NCBI GenBank assembly: GCA_945494785.1
Contig: CALYVN010000010.1
Coordinates: forward strand, 1-37,043
Source of the DNA: an uncultured Alistipes sp.
GTDB taxonomy: Bacteria; Bacteroidota; Bacteroidia; Bacteroidales; Rikenellaceae
Reading direction: 5' to 3'
DNA: 37,043 bases
Part shown: positions 26,994 through 37,043 of the stretch, one piece after another
How positions within the stretch are numbered: the stretch's first letter is position 1
Layout: each line of letters opens with the position of its first letter
Notes under the pieces: model-generated
Databases searched by the model: none
What the model was told of the DNA's origin: nothing
What the model saw: only the letters and a program-made list of their open reading frames with translations
Program-made: the position numbers and the translations under genes

Positions 26994-29900
26994 ATGGACA
27001 GACATACGTTCAATCGTTGGAACTCTCTTACAGGTTGGGCGGTATTCGCGATTGCTGCCGTAACCTACCTGTGGACGATGGAGCCTTCGTCGAGTCTGTG
27101 GGATTGCGCCGAATTTATCGCCGTCTCCTATAAACTCGAAGTGGGTCATCCGCCGGGGGCTCCGCTCTTTATGCTGTTGGCGCGAATAGCGACCATGTTC
27201 GCTTCGTCGGTACACTATGTTCCCCACATGGTCAATGCGATGAATGCTCTTGCAAGCGCATTCTGCATCCTCTTTATGTTTTGGACGATTACCCACATAG
27301 CCCGCCGTCTGTGCGAAAAGGATGGCGAGCAATTCACCGTTTCGACTGCCGTTGCGGTTCTCGGAGCGGGAGCGGTCGGGGCGTTGGCATATACCTTTAC
27401 CGATACATTCTGGTTTTCGGCGGTCGAGGGCGAGGTTTATGCCCTTTCGTCGATGTTTACGGCTTTGGTGGTTTGGCTGATGCTCAAATGGGAGGAGGAG
27501 GCCGATTCGCCGCATGCCATGCGATGGATTGTCCTTATCGCCTACTGCATGGGCTTGTCCATAGGCGTACATATCCTCAACCTGCTGACGATACCGGCAT
27601 TGGTGTTCATCTACTATTTCCGCACCCATCGTCGCATAACCTTCAAGGGAATCTGTCTGGTGTCGCTGATTGCGGGTGCCATATTGCTGCTTATCAACGG
27701 CATCATCATCCCTTATACCGTTTGGTTGGGTACGATGGTCGATGTATTCTTTGTAAATACGCTGTCGTTGCATGTCAATTCGGGCATCGTCGCCTTCGTA
27801 TTTGCGATGTTCGCTGCACTCGGCTATGCGGTATATATCACCCACAAACGCGGTCGTCCGCTGTTGAATCTGCTGGCAGTGTCGGTTACGATGATTATGC
27901 TCGGCTTCTCGTCCTATGCCACCATAACCATCCGTGCTGCCGTCAATCCGCCGATGAACAGCAACAATCCCGACAATCCCGCAGCCTTGCTTTCGATGCT
28001 CAACCGCGAGCAGTACGGCAATGCTCCGCTGCTCTACGGTGCATCATATTCCGCTCCCATCGAGAGTTATACCGAGCAGTCGTTCTACCATTTCGACAAG
28101 AGTACGGGCAAATATGTGAAACGTACCAAAATCGATGAATACACCTATCCGCCGCAATTCATGCACCTCTTTCCGCGTATGTGGAACTACATGAAGAGCG
28201 AGCGCGACTACAAACCTTGGGCTGCATACCGCACGAAGATGGATTTTGTCCGCGACGACGACGGCGAAATCGTCCGCGACGAGCAGGATAGGCCGATTCG
28301 TCGGGAGGTACTCGACTATGGCCGCAAGGTGATTTATCACGACGGCGAACAAACCCGCACGATTGTAGAGCCTACATTTGCCGAGAATATCCACTATTTC
28401 CTCTCGTACCAACTGAATTATATGTATTGGCGGTATTTCCTTTGGAATTTTGTAGGCCGCCAAGATGACATACAGGCAACGGATGTTACCATAGCCAACG
28501 GCAATTGGCTCTCCGGCATCAACTTCATCGACCGGATGTATCTCGGACCGCAGGAGAATCTGCCTCGCGAAATGGCCGAAAACCGCGCTCGCAACACCTA
28601 TTATTTCCTGCCGTTTCTGTTGGGCATCATCGGTTTGATTTACCAACTCAACCGCGACCAACGCAATTTTACGATTGTGATGTGGCTGTTTATAATGATG
28701 GGCGTGGCAGAGGTGGTCTATTTCAACTCCTCACCCGGTGAGGTGCGCGAGCGCGACTATGTCTATGCAGGCTCGTTCTATGCCTTCTGTATGTGGATAG
28801 GTTTGGGCGTTTTGGCGGTGCGCAACGCTCTGAACAAATTTTTGCGCAGCCGACATGCGGCAACATCGGTCGTAGCGACGCTGCTCTGTATGGGAGTGCC
28901 TTGTCTGCTCTGTGCGCAGAATTGGGACGACCACGACCGTTCGTATCGCACGATGGCTCGCGACATTGGCTACAACTACCTCTCCTCCATGGTCGAGAAG
29001 GAGGGTGTCAGCCCTATCATTGTAAACTATGGCGACAACGACACCTTCCCGCTGTGGTTCAATCAGGAGGTCGATGGCGTGCGCAAGGATGTACGCATAA
29101 TGAATTCGAGTTATCTGGACGGCGAATGGTATGTCGATGAGATGAAGTGCAAGGCCAACGATGCCGAAGGCATTCCGTTCTCGCTGCCTCGCGAGAAATA
29201 TACCTTCGAGAACGATTGGCTGCCCGTCAATTCCAAAATCGACCGCGCAGTTGAGATTGGCGACATCATCGAATTTGTCCGCAGCGACGATAGCCGTACC
29301 AAGATAGATGTGGGTACGGGTAAGCCGAACGACTACATTCCGACCAAGCGTATCGCTCTGCCCGTAAATAAAGACAACGCCGTTGCTTCGGGGATAGTCA
29401 AGGAGAGCGACCGCGATTTGATGGTCGATACCGTCTATATCGAGATACGCAAATCGTCCATATCGCGTTCGGAACTGATGCTGCTCGACATGCTCGCCAA
29501 TTTCGATTGGAAACGGCCGATATACTTTACCCAAGTATATGTGTTGCAGAATTTCGGGCTGCTCGATTATCTGCAATTCGACGGCTACGCCTACCGCCTT
29601 GTGCCGATACTCACCCCTTACAAGACATCGTGGGAGATAGGCCGTATCGATGCCGACTATGCCTACGACAAACTGATGCACGTAATGCGCTATGGCAATA
29701 TCAAAAATCCGCGCGTCTATGTCGATTATTTCACGCAGTACAATCTGATGGTGAGCCGCGCCCGCGAAGCCTTTGCCCGTGTTGCCAAGGAGTATATCCG
29801 ACAAGGCAACTACGAACGTGCCGGCGAGTTGTTGGACAGAGGTTTGGAGGAGTTGCCGATTACGCAGTTGCGGTTTACCGAGGCGAACACATATCCGTTC

Positions 29901-30245
29901 ATCGAGGCCTATTATGCCATCGGCGATTTCGACAAGGGCGATGCGCTGCTTATGGCATACGCCGACACGCTTATCGACTATATCGAATACTACTTGCAAT
30001 TCGAGGATGTGCAGGGCGACCTCGTTACGGGTATCATCGACGATAAACTCGACGAACTCTCGCAACTCTACTACCTTGCCGCCTACTCCAATCGCGAGGA
30101 GGTGGTGCGGAGCATCAACGAATACTACCGACTGCTCGGAGCCGAAGACAAAGATTTGGTACTGACCGATGCCGAGAAGGCAGAGGCCGATTCGACAGCC
30201 AAAGCAATGCAAGAACAAGAGACCTTACAACAGTCAAAACAGTAA
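26994..30245 (+). CDS. DUF2723 (GT117 / TMEM260-like) multi-pass membrane protein
   Basis: N-terminal [62 protein letters not shown] is characteristic of DUF2723; many TM segments and a soluble C-terminal region. Confidence 0.9.
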   Translation: MDRHTFNRWNSLTGWAVFAIAAVTYLWTMEPSSSLWDCAEFIAVSYKLEVGHPPGAPLFMLLARIATMFASSVHYVPHMVNAMNALASAFCILFMFWTITHIARRLCEKDGEQFTVSTAVAVLGAGAVGALAYTFTDTFWFSAVEGEVYALSSMFTALVVWLMLKWEEEADSPHAMRWIVLIAYCMGLSIGVHILNLLTIPALVFIYYFRTHRRITFKGICLVSLIAGAILLLINGIIIPYTVWLGTMVDVFFVNTLSLHVNSGIVAFVFAMFAALGYAVYITHKRGRPLLNLLAVSVTMIMLGFSSYATITIRAAVNPPMNSNNPDNPAALLSMLNREQYGNAPLLYGASYSAPIESYTEQSFYHFDKSTGKYVKRTKIDEYTYPPQFMHLFPRMWNYMKSERDYKPWAAYRTKMDFVRDDDGEIVRDEQDRPIRREVLDYGRKVIYHDGEQTRTIVEPTFAENIHYFLSYQLNYMYWRYFLWNFVGRQDDIQATDVTIANGNWLSGINFIDRMYLGPQENLPREMAENRARNTYYFLPFLLGIIGLIYQLNRDQRNFTIVMWLFIMMGVAEVVYFNSSPGEVRERDYVYAGSFYAFCMWIGLGVLAVRNALNKFLRSRHAATSVVATLLCMGVPCLLCAQNWDDHDRSYRTMARDIGYNYLSSMVEKEGVSPIIVNYGDNDTFPLWFNQEVDGVRKDVRIMNSSYLDGEWYVDEMKCKANDAEGIPFSLPREKYTFENDWLPVNSKIDRAVEIGDIIEFVRSDDSRTKIDVGTGKPNDYIPTKRIALPVNKDNAVASGIVKESDRDLMVDTVYIEIRKSSISRSELMLLDMLANFDWKRPIYFTQVYVLQNFGLLDYLQFDGYAYRLVPILTPYKTSWEIGRIDADYAYDKLMHVMRYGNIKNPRVYVDYFTQYNLMVSRAREAFARVAKEYIRQGNYERAGELLDRGLEELPITQLRFTEANTYPFIEAYYAIGDFDKGDALLMAYADTLIDYIEYYLQFEDVQGDLVTGIIDDKLDELSQLYYLAAYSNREEVVRSINEYYRLLGAEDKDLVLTDAEKAEADSTAKAMQEQETLQQSKQ

Positions 30246-30258
30246 CAAAAAGATAAAA

Positions 30259-31734
30259 ATGGAAACACCGAAACTCTCTCTTTATAACACTTTGACACGT
30301 GCCAAAGAGTTGTTCGAGCCGATAAATCCGCCTCATGTCGGAATGTATGTCTGCGGTCCGACCGTCTATGGAGACCCGCATTTGGGACATGCACGTCCTG
30401 CAATAACATTCGATTTGCTCTTCCGCTATCTGCGGGCAGAGGGCTACAAGGTGCGCTATGTCCGAAACATTACCGATGTAGGCCACCTCGAACACGATGC
30501 CGACGAAGGCGAGGACAAAATCGAAAAGAAGGCGCGTTTGGAGCAGTTGGAGCCGATGGAGATTGCACACTACTATACCGAGCGTTATCGCCATGCGATG
30601 GAGTCGCTCAACGTGCTGTCGCCATCAATCGAGCCTCACGCTTCGGGACACATTATCGAGCAGATAGAGTTCGTCAAAAAGATTATCGATGCGGGATTCG
30701 CATACGAATCGAACGGCTCAATCTATTTCGATGTCGAAAAATACAACAAAGAGTACCATTACGGTCGTCTGTCGGGTCGCAATCTCGACGATATAGTAAC
30801 CAACACACGTTCGTTGGACGGTCAGGACGACAAGCGGCATTCGTACGATTTCGCGCTGTGGAAAAAGGCTTCGCCCGAGCATATCATGCGTTGGCCTTCG
30901 CCGTGGAGCGACGGTTTCCCGGGGTGGCACATGGAGTGTTCTGCCATGAGTACCAAATATCTTGGCGAGCGGTTCGATATTCACGGAGGCGGAATGGATT
31001 TGATGTTCCCGCACCACGAATGCGAAATCGCCCAATCGACTGCCGCACTCAAACACGACTCGGCACGCTATTGGGTACACAACAACATGATAACCATCAA
31101 CGGTCAGAAGATGGGCAAGTCGCTCGGCAACTTTATTACCTTGGAGGAGTTGTTTACGGGTACACACAAGTTGCTGGCGCAGGCCTATTCGCCGATGACC
31201 ATCCGTTTCTTCATCTTGCAGGCGCACTACCGCTCGACGCTCGATTTCTCGAACGAGGCTTTGCAGGCGGCAGAGAAGGGCTTGGACCGTTTGATGAAGG
31301 GTATCGAGGCGTTGGGCAAGGTAAAGCCGGCAGACCGTTCGACGGTCGATGTGGCAGACCTTGCCGCGCGATGCGAAGCAGCCATGGCGGACGATTTGAA
31401 CTCGCCTATGGTCATCTCCGCGCTGTTCGATTGGGTGCGCCATTTCAATTCGCTTGCAGAGGGGCAGCAGACAATCACGGCAGAGGATTTGGCAACGTTG
31501 CGTGCAACGGTCAATCGTTGGGCGTTCGACATACTCGGTCTGCGCGACGAGAAACAGGCACAGACGGCAGGCGGCGATATGCTGACACCGCTTGTGAATA
31601 TGCTGCTCGATATGCGTATGGAGGCGAAGGTTGCCAAAAATTGGGCTTTGTCCGATCATATCCGCGATGAACTGACCAAAATCGGCATCCGTGTCAAAGA
31701 CCGCAAAGACGGCTACGATTGGGAGATAGAGTAG
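30259..31734 (+). CDS. cysS: Cysteine--tRNA ligase
   Basis: [80 protein letters not shown]. Start trimmed to 30259. Confidence 0.97.
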   Translation: METPKLSLYNTLTRAKELFEPINPPHVGMYVCGPTVYGDPHLGHARPAITFDLLFRYLRAEGYKVRYVRNITDVGHLEHDADEGEDKIEKKARLEQLEPMEIAHYYTERYRHAMESLNVLSPSIEPHASGHIIEQIEFVKKIIDAGFAYESNGSIYFDVEKYNKEYHYGRLSGRNLDDIVTNTRSLDGQDDKRHSYDFALWKKASPEHIMRWPSPWSDGFPGWHMECSAMSTKYLGERFDIHGGGMDLMFPHHECEIAQSTAALKHDSARYWVHNNMITINGQKMGKSLGNFITLEELFTGTHKLLAQAYSPMTIRFFILQAHYRSTLDFSNEALQAAEKGLDRLMKGIEALGKVKPADRSTVDVADLAARCEAAMADDLNSPMVISALFDWVRHFNSLAEGQQTITAEDLATLRATVNRWAFDILGLRDEKQAQTAGGDMLTPLVNMLLDMRMEAKVAKNWALSDHIRDELTKIGIRVKDRKDGYDWEIE

Positions 31735-31756
31735 CGGCGGATAGCAGTAAAAGTGA

Positions 31757-31798
31757 AACGATTAACGGCATCAGTGTAAACCGATGCCGTTAATCGTT
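31757..31798. terminator. Bidirectional terminator hairpin between convergent cysS and glnN
   Basis: Perfect 16-bp stem AACGATTAACGGCATC / GATGCCGTTAATCGTT with a 10-nt loop. Confidence 0.8.
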
Positions 31799-31821
31799 AA
31801 TACCGAAAGAGTCTGTAATAC

Positions 31822-33996
31822 CTACTTTATGAAGAGCATCTCGCGATATTTCGGCAACGTCCATATTTGGTCGTCCACAACCTCTTCCAAGCGGTCTATC
31901 TCGGCACGAATCTTGTCGAAATAGATGGCAACCGTGTCGTGGTAGGCGATGGCCTTGTCGCGCATATTCTCGATGTGGTTCGCCTTCTTGCGGCTGACAA
32001 TCATGTCGTGTACCATCGTCTGAATGGCTGCCGTGTGGTCTTGAATATCCTTAATCAATTCGGTGTCGGCAGTGGATTTGATGCCGAGTTGGTGCATCTT
32101 CCAAGCCTTGTCCAAAAGTACCGACTCGTATTTGGATGCGATAGGTACGATGTGATTCATCGCCAAGTCGCCCAATACACGTGCCTCAATCTGAATCTTC
32201 TTTACATAGGTCTCCCACTTGATTTCGGTACGGGCTTCCAATTCGATTTTGTCGTAAACGCCCATATCCTCGAACATTTTGACGCTCTCCTTGTCCAAAT
32301 AGCGGTCGAAAATCAGCGGAGCGGATGTCTCGCAATCCAAACCGCGTTTTGCGGCCTCGACCTTCCACTCCTCCGAGTATCCGTTACCGTCGAAATGAAT
32401 CGGTTTGCATTTGCGTACAATCTCGCGAATGGTCTCGTAAATGGCCTTGTCCTTCTTTTCGCCCTTCTCGATTTTGGCATCGACGGCCGATTTGAACTCG
32501 GTAAGTTGCGCGGCAACGGCGGTGTTGAGTACAATCATCGCATCGGCGCAGTTGTCGGACGAGCCTACGGCACGGAACTCGAAGCGGTTGCCCGTAAAGG
32601 CGAACGGCGAGGTGCGGTTGCGGTCGGTGTTGTCCAACAGCAGGCTCGGAATCTGCGTCAATCCGCTCATGCGGAATATGTTTTTGGCATCGAAACGTAT
32701 ATCCTCGTCGCTGTGCGACTTCTCGATGCGTGCCAATACCGACGAAACCTGCGAGCCGAGAAATGTCGAGATGATTGCAGGCGGTGCCTCATTGGCTCCC
32801 AAACGGTGTTCGTTGGTGGCACTCATGACCGAGGCTTTGAGCAGGCCGTTGTGTTTGTACACTGCGGCTATGACATTGACGAGGAAGGTGATGAACTGCA
32901 AATTCTCGAATGCCGTTTTGCCGGGGCGCAGCAGATTGACACCCGTGTTGGTACCGAGCGACCAATTGTTGTGCTTGCCCGAGCCGTTGATGCCCTTGAA
33001 CGGCTTTTCGTGCAGCAATACGCGGAAATGGTGCCGGCGTGCGACCTTGTCCATGATTGTCATCAACAGTTGGTTGTGGTCGTTAGCCAAATTGGCCTCT
33101 TCGAAAATCGGAGCCAACTCGAATTGATTCGGAGCAACCTCGTTGTGGCGCGTTTTAACAGGAATACCGAGTTTGAGACACTCGTATTCCAAATCCTTCA
33201 TAAAGGAGAGTACGCGCGGAGGAATGGCACCGAAATAGTGGTCTTCCAACTGCTGATTCTTTGCTGCCTCGTGTCCCATGAGTGTACGCCCCGTCTGTAC
33301 GAGGTCAGGACGAGCCGACCACAGCGAATCGTCGATAAGGAAATACTCCTGTTCCCAACCGAGATACGAGAATACGCGCTCGACATTTTTGTCGAAATAA
33401 CGGCATACTTCGGTTGCCGCCTTGTTTACCGCCGACAACGAGCGCAGGAGCGGCGTTTTGTAGTCCAACGCTTCGCCCGTGTAGGAGATGAAGACGGTAG
33501 GGATGCAGAGCGTCGTATCGACTATGAATGCCGGCGAGGTTGGGTCCCAAGCCGAATAGCCGCGAGCCTCGAACGTATTGCGGATACCGCCGTTGGGGAA
33601 TGACGAGGCATCGGGTTCCTGCTGAATCAATACCTTGCCCGAGAACTCCTCCAAAACGTTGCCCTGACCGTCGGGCTCGGCAAACGAATCGTGCTTCTCG
33701 GCAGTGCCGCCTGTCAGCGGCTGAAACCAATGGCAGTAGTGGTCGGCACCATGCTCCAATGCCCACTGACGCATACCTGCAGCGATGGCATCGGCAACAT
33801 CGGGCGTAAGCGGAGTGTTGCTCTCGATGGTATCGACCAAAGCCTCGTAGGTCTGTTTGTTGAGATACTTGCGCATCTGACGGCGACCGAAGACCTTTTC
33901 GCCGAAGTAATCGGACGGATTGTTGCTCGGAGCCTTGACATCGACGGCGGTGTGATTCATCGCCGCTTCTAGCATTTTGAATCGAAGTAATGACAT
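31822..33996 (-). CDS. glnN: Glutamine synthetase type III
   Basis: GSIII-type 724 aa: HWFQPLTGGTAEKHDSF, KTRHNEVAPNQFELAPIFEEANLANDHNQLLM, NGSGKHNNWSLGTNTGVNLL. Confidence 0.95.
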   Translation of the reverse strand: MSLLRFKMLEAAMNHTAVDVKAPSNNPSDYFGEKVFGRRQMRKYLNKQTYEALVDTIESNTPLTPDVADAIAAGMRQWALEHGADHYCHWFQPLTGGTAEKHDSFAEPDGQGNVLEEFSGKVLIQQEPDASSFPNGGIRNTFEARGYSAWDPTSPAFIVDTTLCIPTVFISYTGEALDYKTPLLRSLSAVNKAATEVCRYFDKNVERVFSYLGWEQEYFLIDDSLWSARPDLVQTGRTLMGHEAAKNQQLEDHYFGAIPPRVLSFMKDLEYECLKLGIPVKTRHNEVAPNQFELAPIFEEANLANDHNQLLMTIMDKVARRHHFRVLLHEKPFKGINGSGKHNNWSLGTNTGVNLLRPGKTAFENLQFITFLVNVIAAVYKHNGLLKASVMSATNEHRLGANEAPPAIISTFLGSQVSSVLARIEKSHSDEDIRFDAKNIFRMSGLTQIPSLLLDNTDRNRTSPFAFTGNRFEFRAVGSSDNCADAMIVLNTAVAAQLTEFKSAVDAKIEKGEKKDKAIYETIREIVRKCKPIHFDGNGYSEEWKVEAAKRGLDCETSAPLIFDRYLDKESVKMFEDMGVYDKIELEARTEIKWETYVKKIQIEARVLGDLAMNHIVPIASKYESVLLDKAWKMHQLGIKSTADTELIKDIQDHTAAIQTMVHDMIVSRKKANHIENMRDKAIAYHDTVAIYFDKIRAEIDRLEEVVDDQIWTLPKYREMLFIK

Positions 33997-34402
33997 ATAA
34001 TTGCGGTTTTATATGTTATATCGAATAACAATAATAGTTAATTTGTTTTGTTGTTTACAGATGCAAATATATATGATTTTTTACTTTCTATAATACGATT
34101 TTCCGATATTTTTACGCAAAAAAATTCTTGTTGTATTGTTTTTCGATATGAATAGTATATTGCGAAAAACATTCGGAAAGCGCGGGCGAGATATTATTCT
34201 GCCGTTACGGTCTGTCGCTAAAAATGATAGATGCTGTTATTTTTATAACATTATTGGCTTGTTTCGGGAAATAATTATTATCTTTATGCGAATTTTCGGC
34301 AAGGTTGTGCGATGTCGTTTGCCGGCGGATGATTTTTTGTGGCAAATGCAGCATCCCGAACCGAAAACGGAGAGTAAAAACCCTAAACTAATTATAACAA
34401 TT

Positions 34403-36256
34403 ATGGCAAAAACCAATCGTGAAAAGCTCTTTGCCGAATTCCCTCCCGTACCGACCGAGGCGTGGGAAGCGGCGATAGCGGTAGACCTCAAAGGTGCCGA
34501 CTATGAGCGTAAACTGGTATGGCGGACCAACGAAGGATTCAACGTCCGTCCATACTATCGCGCCGAGAATCTCGAAGGTTTGGAAACGCTCGGAACAAAA
34601 GCGGGCGAATTCCCTTATCTGCGAGGCGTAAGCGGCGACAACAACTGGCTGACGCATCAGACAATCGATGTCGTAAATCCTGCCGAAGCCAATGCCCTTG
34701 CACTGAAAATGCTCAATGCGGGTGTCGATTCCGTCGGTTTCGACATTGCGGACGAGAATTTTTCTGCGGCAGACCTCGATGTGTTGTTGAAAGACATCGT
34801 GCTTTCGGCTGTCGAGGTTACCTTCTCGGGCAAAAAACAACCTCACCTTGCCGAACTCGTATTGGCAAAGGCCGAGAAAGAGGGTGTGGCGAACGATGAT
34901 TTGCACGTCAATTTCTGCATCGACCCGCTCGTGAAACACCTATCGCTCAAAGGTGCGTGGTGCGACAGTTGCGGTGGCGACAAGTGTTTCGAGAAAATCG
35001 CGCATCTTACCCGTCTGACAAAGGATTACAAACATGTGCGTTTGGTAACCGTTTCGGGTCATGTATTCGCCGATTCGGGTTCGACCATCGTGGAGGAACT
35101 CGGCTTTACGCTCGCTGTGGCTCACGAATACCTCGTGCGTCTGATGGAGCAGGGGTTGAGCATCGACGAGGCTGCTTTGAAAATCCGCTTCTCGTTCGCC
35201 GTTACTTCGAACTACTTTATGGAGATGGCCAAGTTGCGTGCGGCACGTCTGCTGTGGGCAAATATCGTCAAGGCCTACAATCCTGCAATCGCATGCGCCT
35301 GCAAGATGTTCACCCATGCGCGTACTTCGGCATGGAATCAGACGGTTTACGACCCTTACGTAAATATGTTGCGTGGTACGACCGAGGCTATGTCGGCTGC
35401 CATTGCCGGCGTGCATTCATTGGAAGTTCTACCGTTCGACCACTCGTTCGAGGCTCCGACCGAGTTTTCGTATCGTATAGCACGCAACGAGAGTCTGTTG
35501 CTCAAACACGAGTCGCATTTCGACCAGGTAATCGACCCTGCGGGTGGCTCGTACTACATAGAGAACCTTACGAAGAGCATCGGCGACGAGGCTTGGAAAC
35601 TCTTCCTCGAAGTTGAGGATAAGGGCGGTTACGTCAAGGCATTCGAAGAGGGCTTCGTCGTAGAGCGCGTAAAGGCTTCGGCTGCGGCCAAGGATAAGGC
35701 TGTGGCAACGCGCCGTCAATCGATATTGGGCGCAAACCAATTCCCTAACTTTACCGAAGTTGCCGACAAGGCAATCGCCGAGAGCGTTGTGGAGCGTCAG
35801 GATGGCGAAGGCAACCGCCTCACTCCTTATCGCGGTGCAATGGCATTCGAGCAGATGCGTCTGCATGTAGATCGCAGCGGCAAAGAGCCGAAGGCATTTA
35901 TGCTCACCTGCGGCAGCCTTGCAATGGCTCGCGCACGTGCGCAATTCTCTTGCAATTTCTTCGCTTGCGCGGGTATTCGCGTAATCGACAATACATTCTT
36001 CAAATCGTTGGAGGAGGGTGTTAAGGCGGCGCTCGATTCGAAAGCCGAAATCGTGGTCGTATGTGCATCGGACGACGATTATGCAGAGGTTGCTCCGAAA
36101 ATTAAGGAGTTGCTCGGTGGCAAGGCCATCCTCGTCGTTGCGGGTGCTCCGGCTTGTATGGAGGAGTTGCAGGCAAAGGGTATCAACAATTTCATCAGCA
36201 TCAAGAGCAACGTTCTCGAAACGCTGCGCGGCTATTTGAAGCAGATGGGTATCTAA
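34403..36256 (+). CDS. mutA: Methylmalonyl-CoA mutase small subunit
   Basis: FNVRPYYRAENLEGLETLG, ARLLWANIVKAYNP, HARTSAWNQTVYDPYVNMLRGTTEAMSAAIAG, C-terminal B12-binding-like domain. Start trimmed to MAKTNREKL at 34403. Confidence 0.95.
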   Translation: MAKTNREKLFAEFPPVPTEAWEAAIAVDLKGADYERKLVWRTNEGFNVRPYYRAENLEGLETLGTKAGEFPYLRGVSGDNNWLTHQTIDVVNPAEANALALKMLNAGVDSVGFDIADENFSAADLDVLLKDIVLSAVEVTFSGKKQPHLAELVLAKAEKEGVANDDLHVNFCIDPLVKHLSLKGAWCDSCGGDKCFEKIAHLTRLTKDYKHVRLVTVSGHVFADSGSTIVEELGFTLAVAHEYLVRLMEQGLSIDEAALKIRFSFAVTSNYFMEMAKLRAARLLWANIVKAYNPAIACACKMFTHARTSAWNQTVYDPYVNMLRGTTEAMSAAIAGVHSLEVLPFDHSFEAPTEFSYRIARNESLLLKHESHFDQVIDPAGGSYYIENLTKSIGDEAWKLFLEVEDKGGYVKAFEEGFVVERVKASAAAKDKAVATRRQSILGANQFPNFTEVADKAIAESVVERQDGEGNRLTPYRGAMAFEQMRLHVDRSGKEPKAFMLTCGSLAMARARAQFSCNFFACAGIRVIDNTFFKSLEEGVKAALDSKAEIVVVCASDDDYAEVAPKIKELLGGKAILVVAGAPACMEELQAKGINNFISIKSNVLETLRGYLKQMGI

Positions 36257-36264
36257 AAGGAGGT
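36257..36264 (+). promoter_or_regulatory. Perfect Shine-Dalgarno AAGGAGGT upstream of mutB
   Basis: AAGGAGGT, 7-nt spacer, ATG at 36272. Confidence 0.8.
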
Positions 36265-36271
36265 AAAGAAA

Positions 36272-37043
36272 ATGAGAGCAAAATTTTCAGAATTGAAATA
36301 TGCCGATAGCACTGCCAAGTGCTGCGGAGCCAAGGAGACGAAACAACCTTGGCTGACTGCCGAACAGATACCCGTCAAGGACGGATATTCGGCAGAGGAT
36401 TTGGAGGGCATGGAGCACCTCAATTATGCTGCGGGTCTGGCTCCGTTCCTTCGTGGTCCTTATTCCACAATGTACGTAATGCGTCCGTGGACGATTCGTC
36501 AGTATGCGGGTTTCTCGACTGCCGAAGAGTCTAACGCCTTCTATCGTCGCAACCTTGCGGCCGGTCAGAAGGGTCTGTCGGTGGCATTCGACCTTGCAAC
36601 GCACCGCGGTTACGATGCCGACCATCCGCGCGTGGTGGGCGATGTAGGTAAGGCAGGTGTATCCATCTGCTCGGTCGAGGATATGAAGGTGCTGTTCAAC
36701 GGCATTCCGCTCGACAAGATGTCGGTGTCGATGACGATGAACGGTGCCGTGCTTCCGGTATTGGCATTCTATATCGTAACGGGCTTGGAGCAGGGTTGTA
36801 CCCTCGACCAGTTGGCAGGTACGATTCAGAACGATATTCTCAAAGAGTTCATGGTGCGTAATACCTATATCTACCCGCCGAAGTTCTCCATGAAGATTAT
36901 CGCCGACATATTCGAATATACGTCGAAGAATATGCCTAAATTCAACTCGATTTCCATTTCGGGTTACCACATGCAGGAGGCAGGTGCAACGGCAGACATC
37001 GAGTTGGCATATACGCTTGCCGACGGTTTGGAGTATCTGCGTG
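36272..37043 (+). CDS. mutB: Methylmalonyl-CoA mutase large subunit, partial (runs off the window end)
   Basis: Not in the ORF track because it is open at the end. Translation begins [130 protein letters not shown], typical of MutB. Confidence 0.96.
   Translation, partial: MRAKFSELKYADSTAKCCGAKETKQPWLTAEQIPVKDGYSAEDLEGMEHLNYAAGLAPFLRGPYSTMYVMRPWTIRQYAGFSTAEESNAFYRRNLAAGQKGLSVAFDLATHRGYDADHPRVVGDVGKAGVSICSVEDMKVLFNGIPLDKMSVSMTMNGAVLPVLAFYIVTGLEQGCTLDQLAGTIQNDILKEFMVRNTYIYPPKFSMKIIADIFEYTSKNMPKFNSISISGYHMQEAGATADIELAYTLADGLEYLR

Noticed and set aside
34136-34402. 89-codon in-frame extension upstream of mutA
   Set aside because: Low-complexity A/T-rich leader; MutA homology starts at MAKTNREKL (34403).
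33997-34402. Possible cobalamin riboswitch in the glnN-mutA intergenic region (mutA encodes a B12 enzyme)
   Set aside because: No recognisable B12-box (GCCACTG-like) sequence or matching architecture seen; the A/T richness alone is not evidence.

Overview
This is a Bacteroidota (probably Bacteroidales) chromosomal segment. It is mostly housekeeping: fprA-like, glf, rpoN and asnS on the minus strand; rlmH, HAD, efp, pdxA, thrS-infC, cysS and mutA/mutB on the plus strand; greA, a DUF4837 lipoprotein, queG and glnN on the minus strand. Accessory genes include an outer-membrane beta-barrel receptor, a DPP IV peptidase, a DUF2723/GT117 membrane protein and a tightly coupled LuxE-like / LicD / GT2 operon. 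I saw no CRISPR array, phage, transposase, rRNA or tRNA. The signals I consider most worth following are: (1) a 119-nt intergenic element present twice (13907-14025, 26670-26788), whose terminal helix shows compensatory changes between copies and which lies in the 3' UTR of a plus-strand gene both times; (2) a secreted, truncated GH2-like protein in which the acid/base Glu appears replaced and the nucleophile half is absent, abutting rlmH; (3) the LuxE-LicD-GT2 cassette placed where rpmI-rplT normally follows infC; (4) a nested dyad over the promoter of the outer-membrane protein gene; (5) interleaved divergent promoters at 9839-9885; (6) a perfect Shine-Dalgarno before mutB in a lineage that rarely uses one. 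All calls come from reading the sequence and from motif memory; no database search was run.
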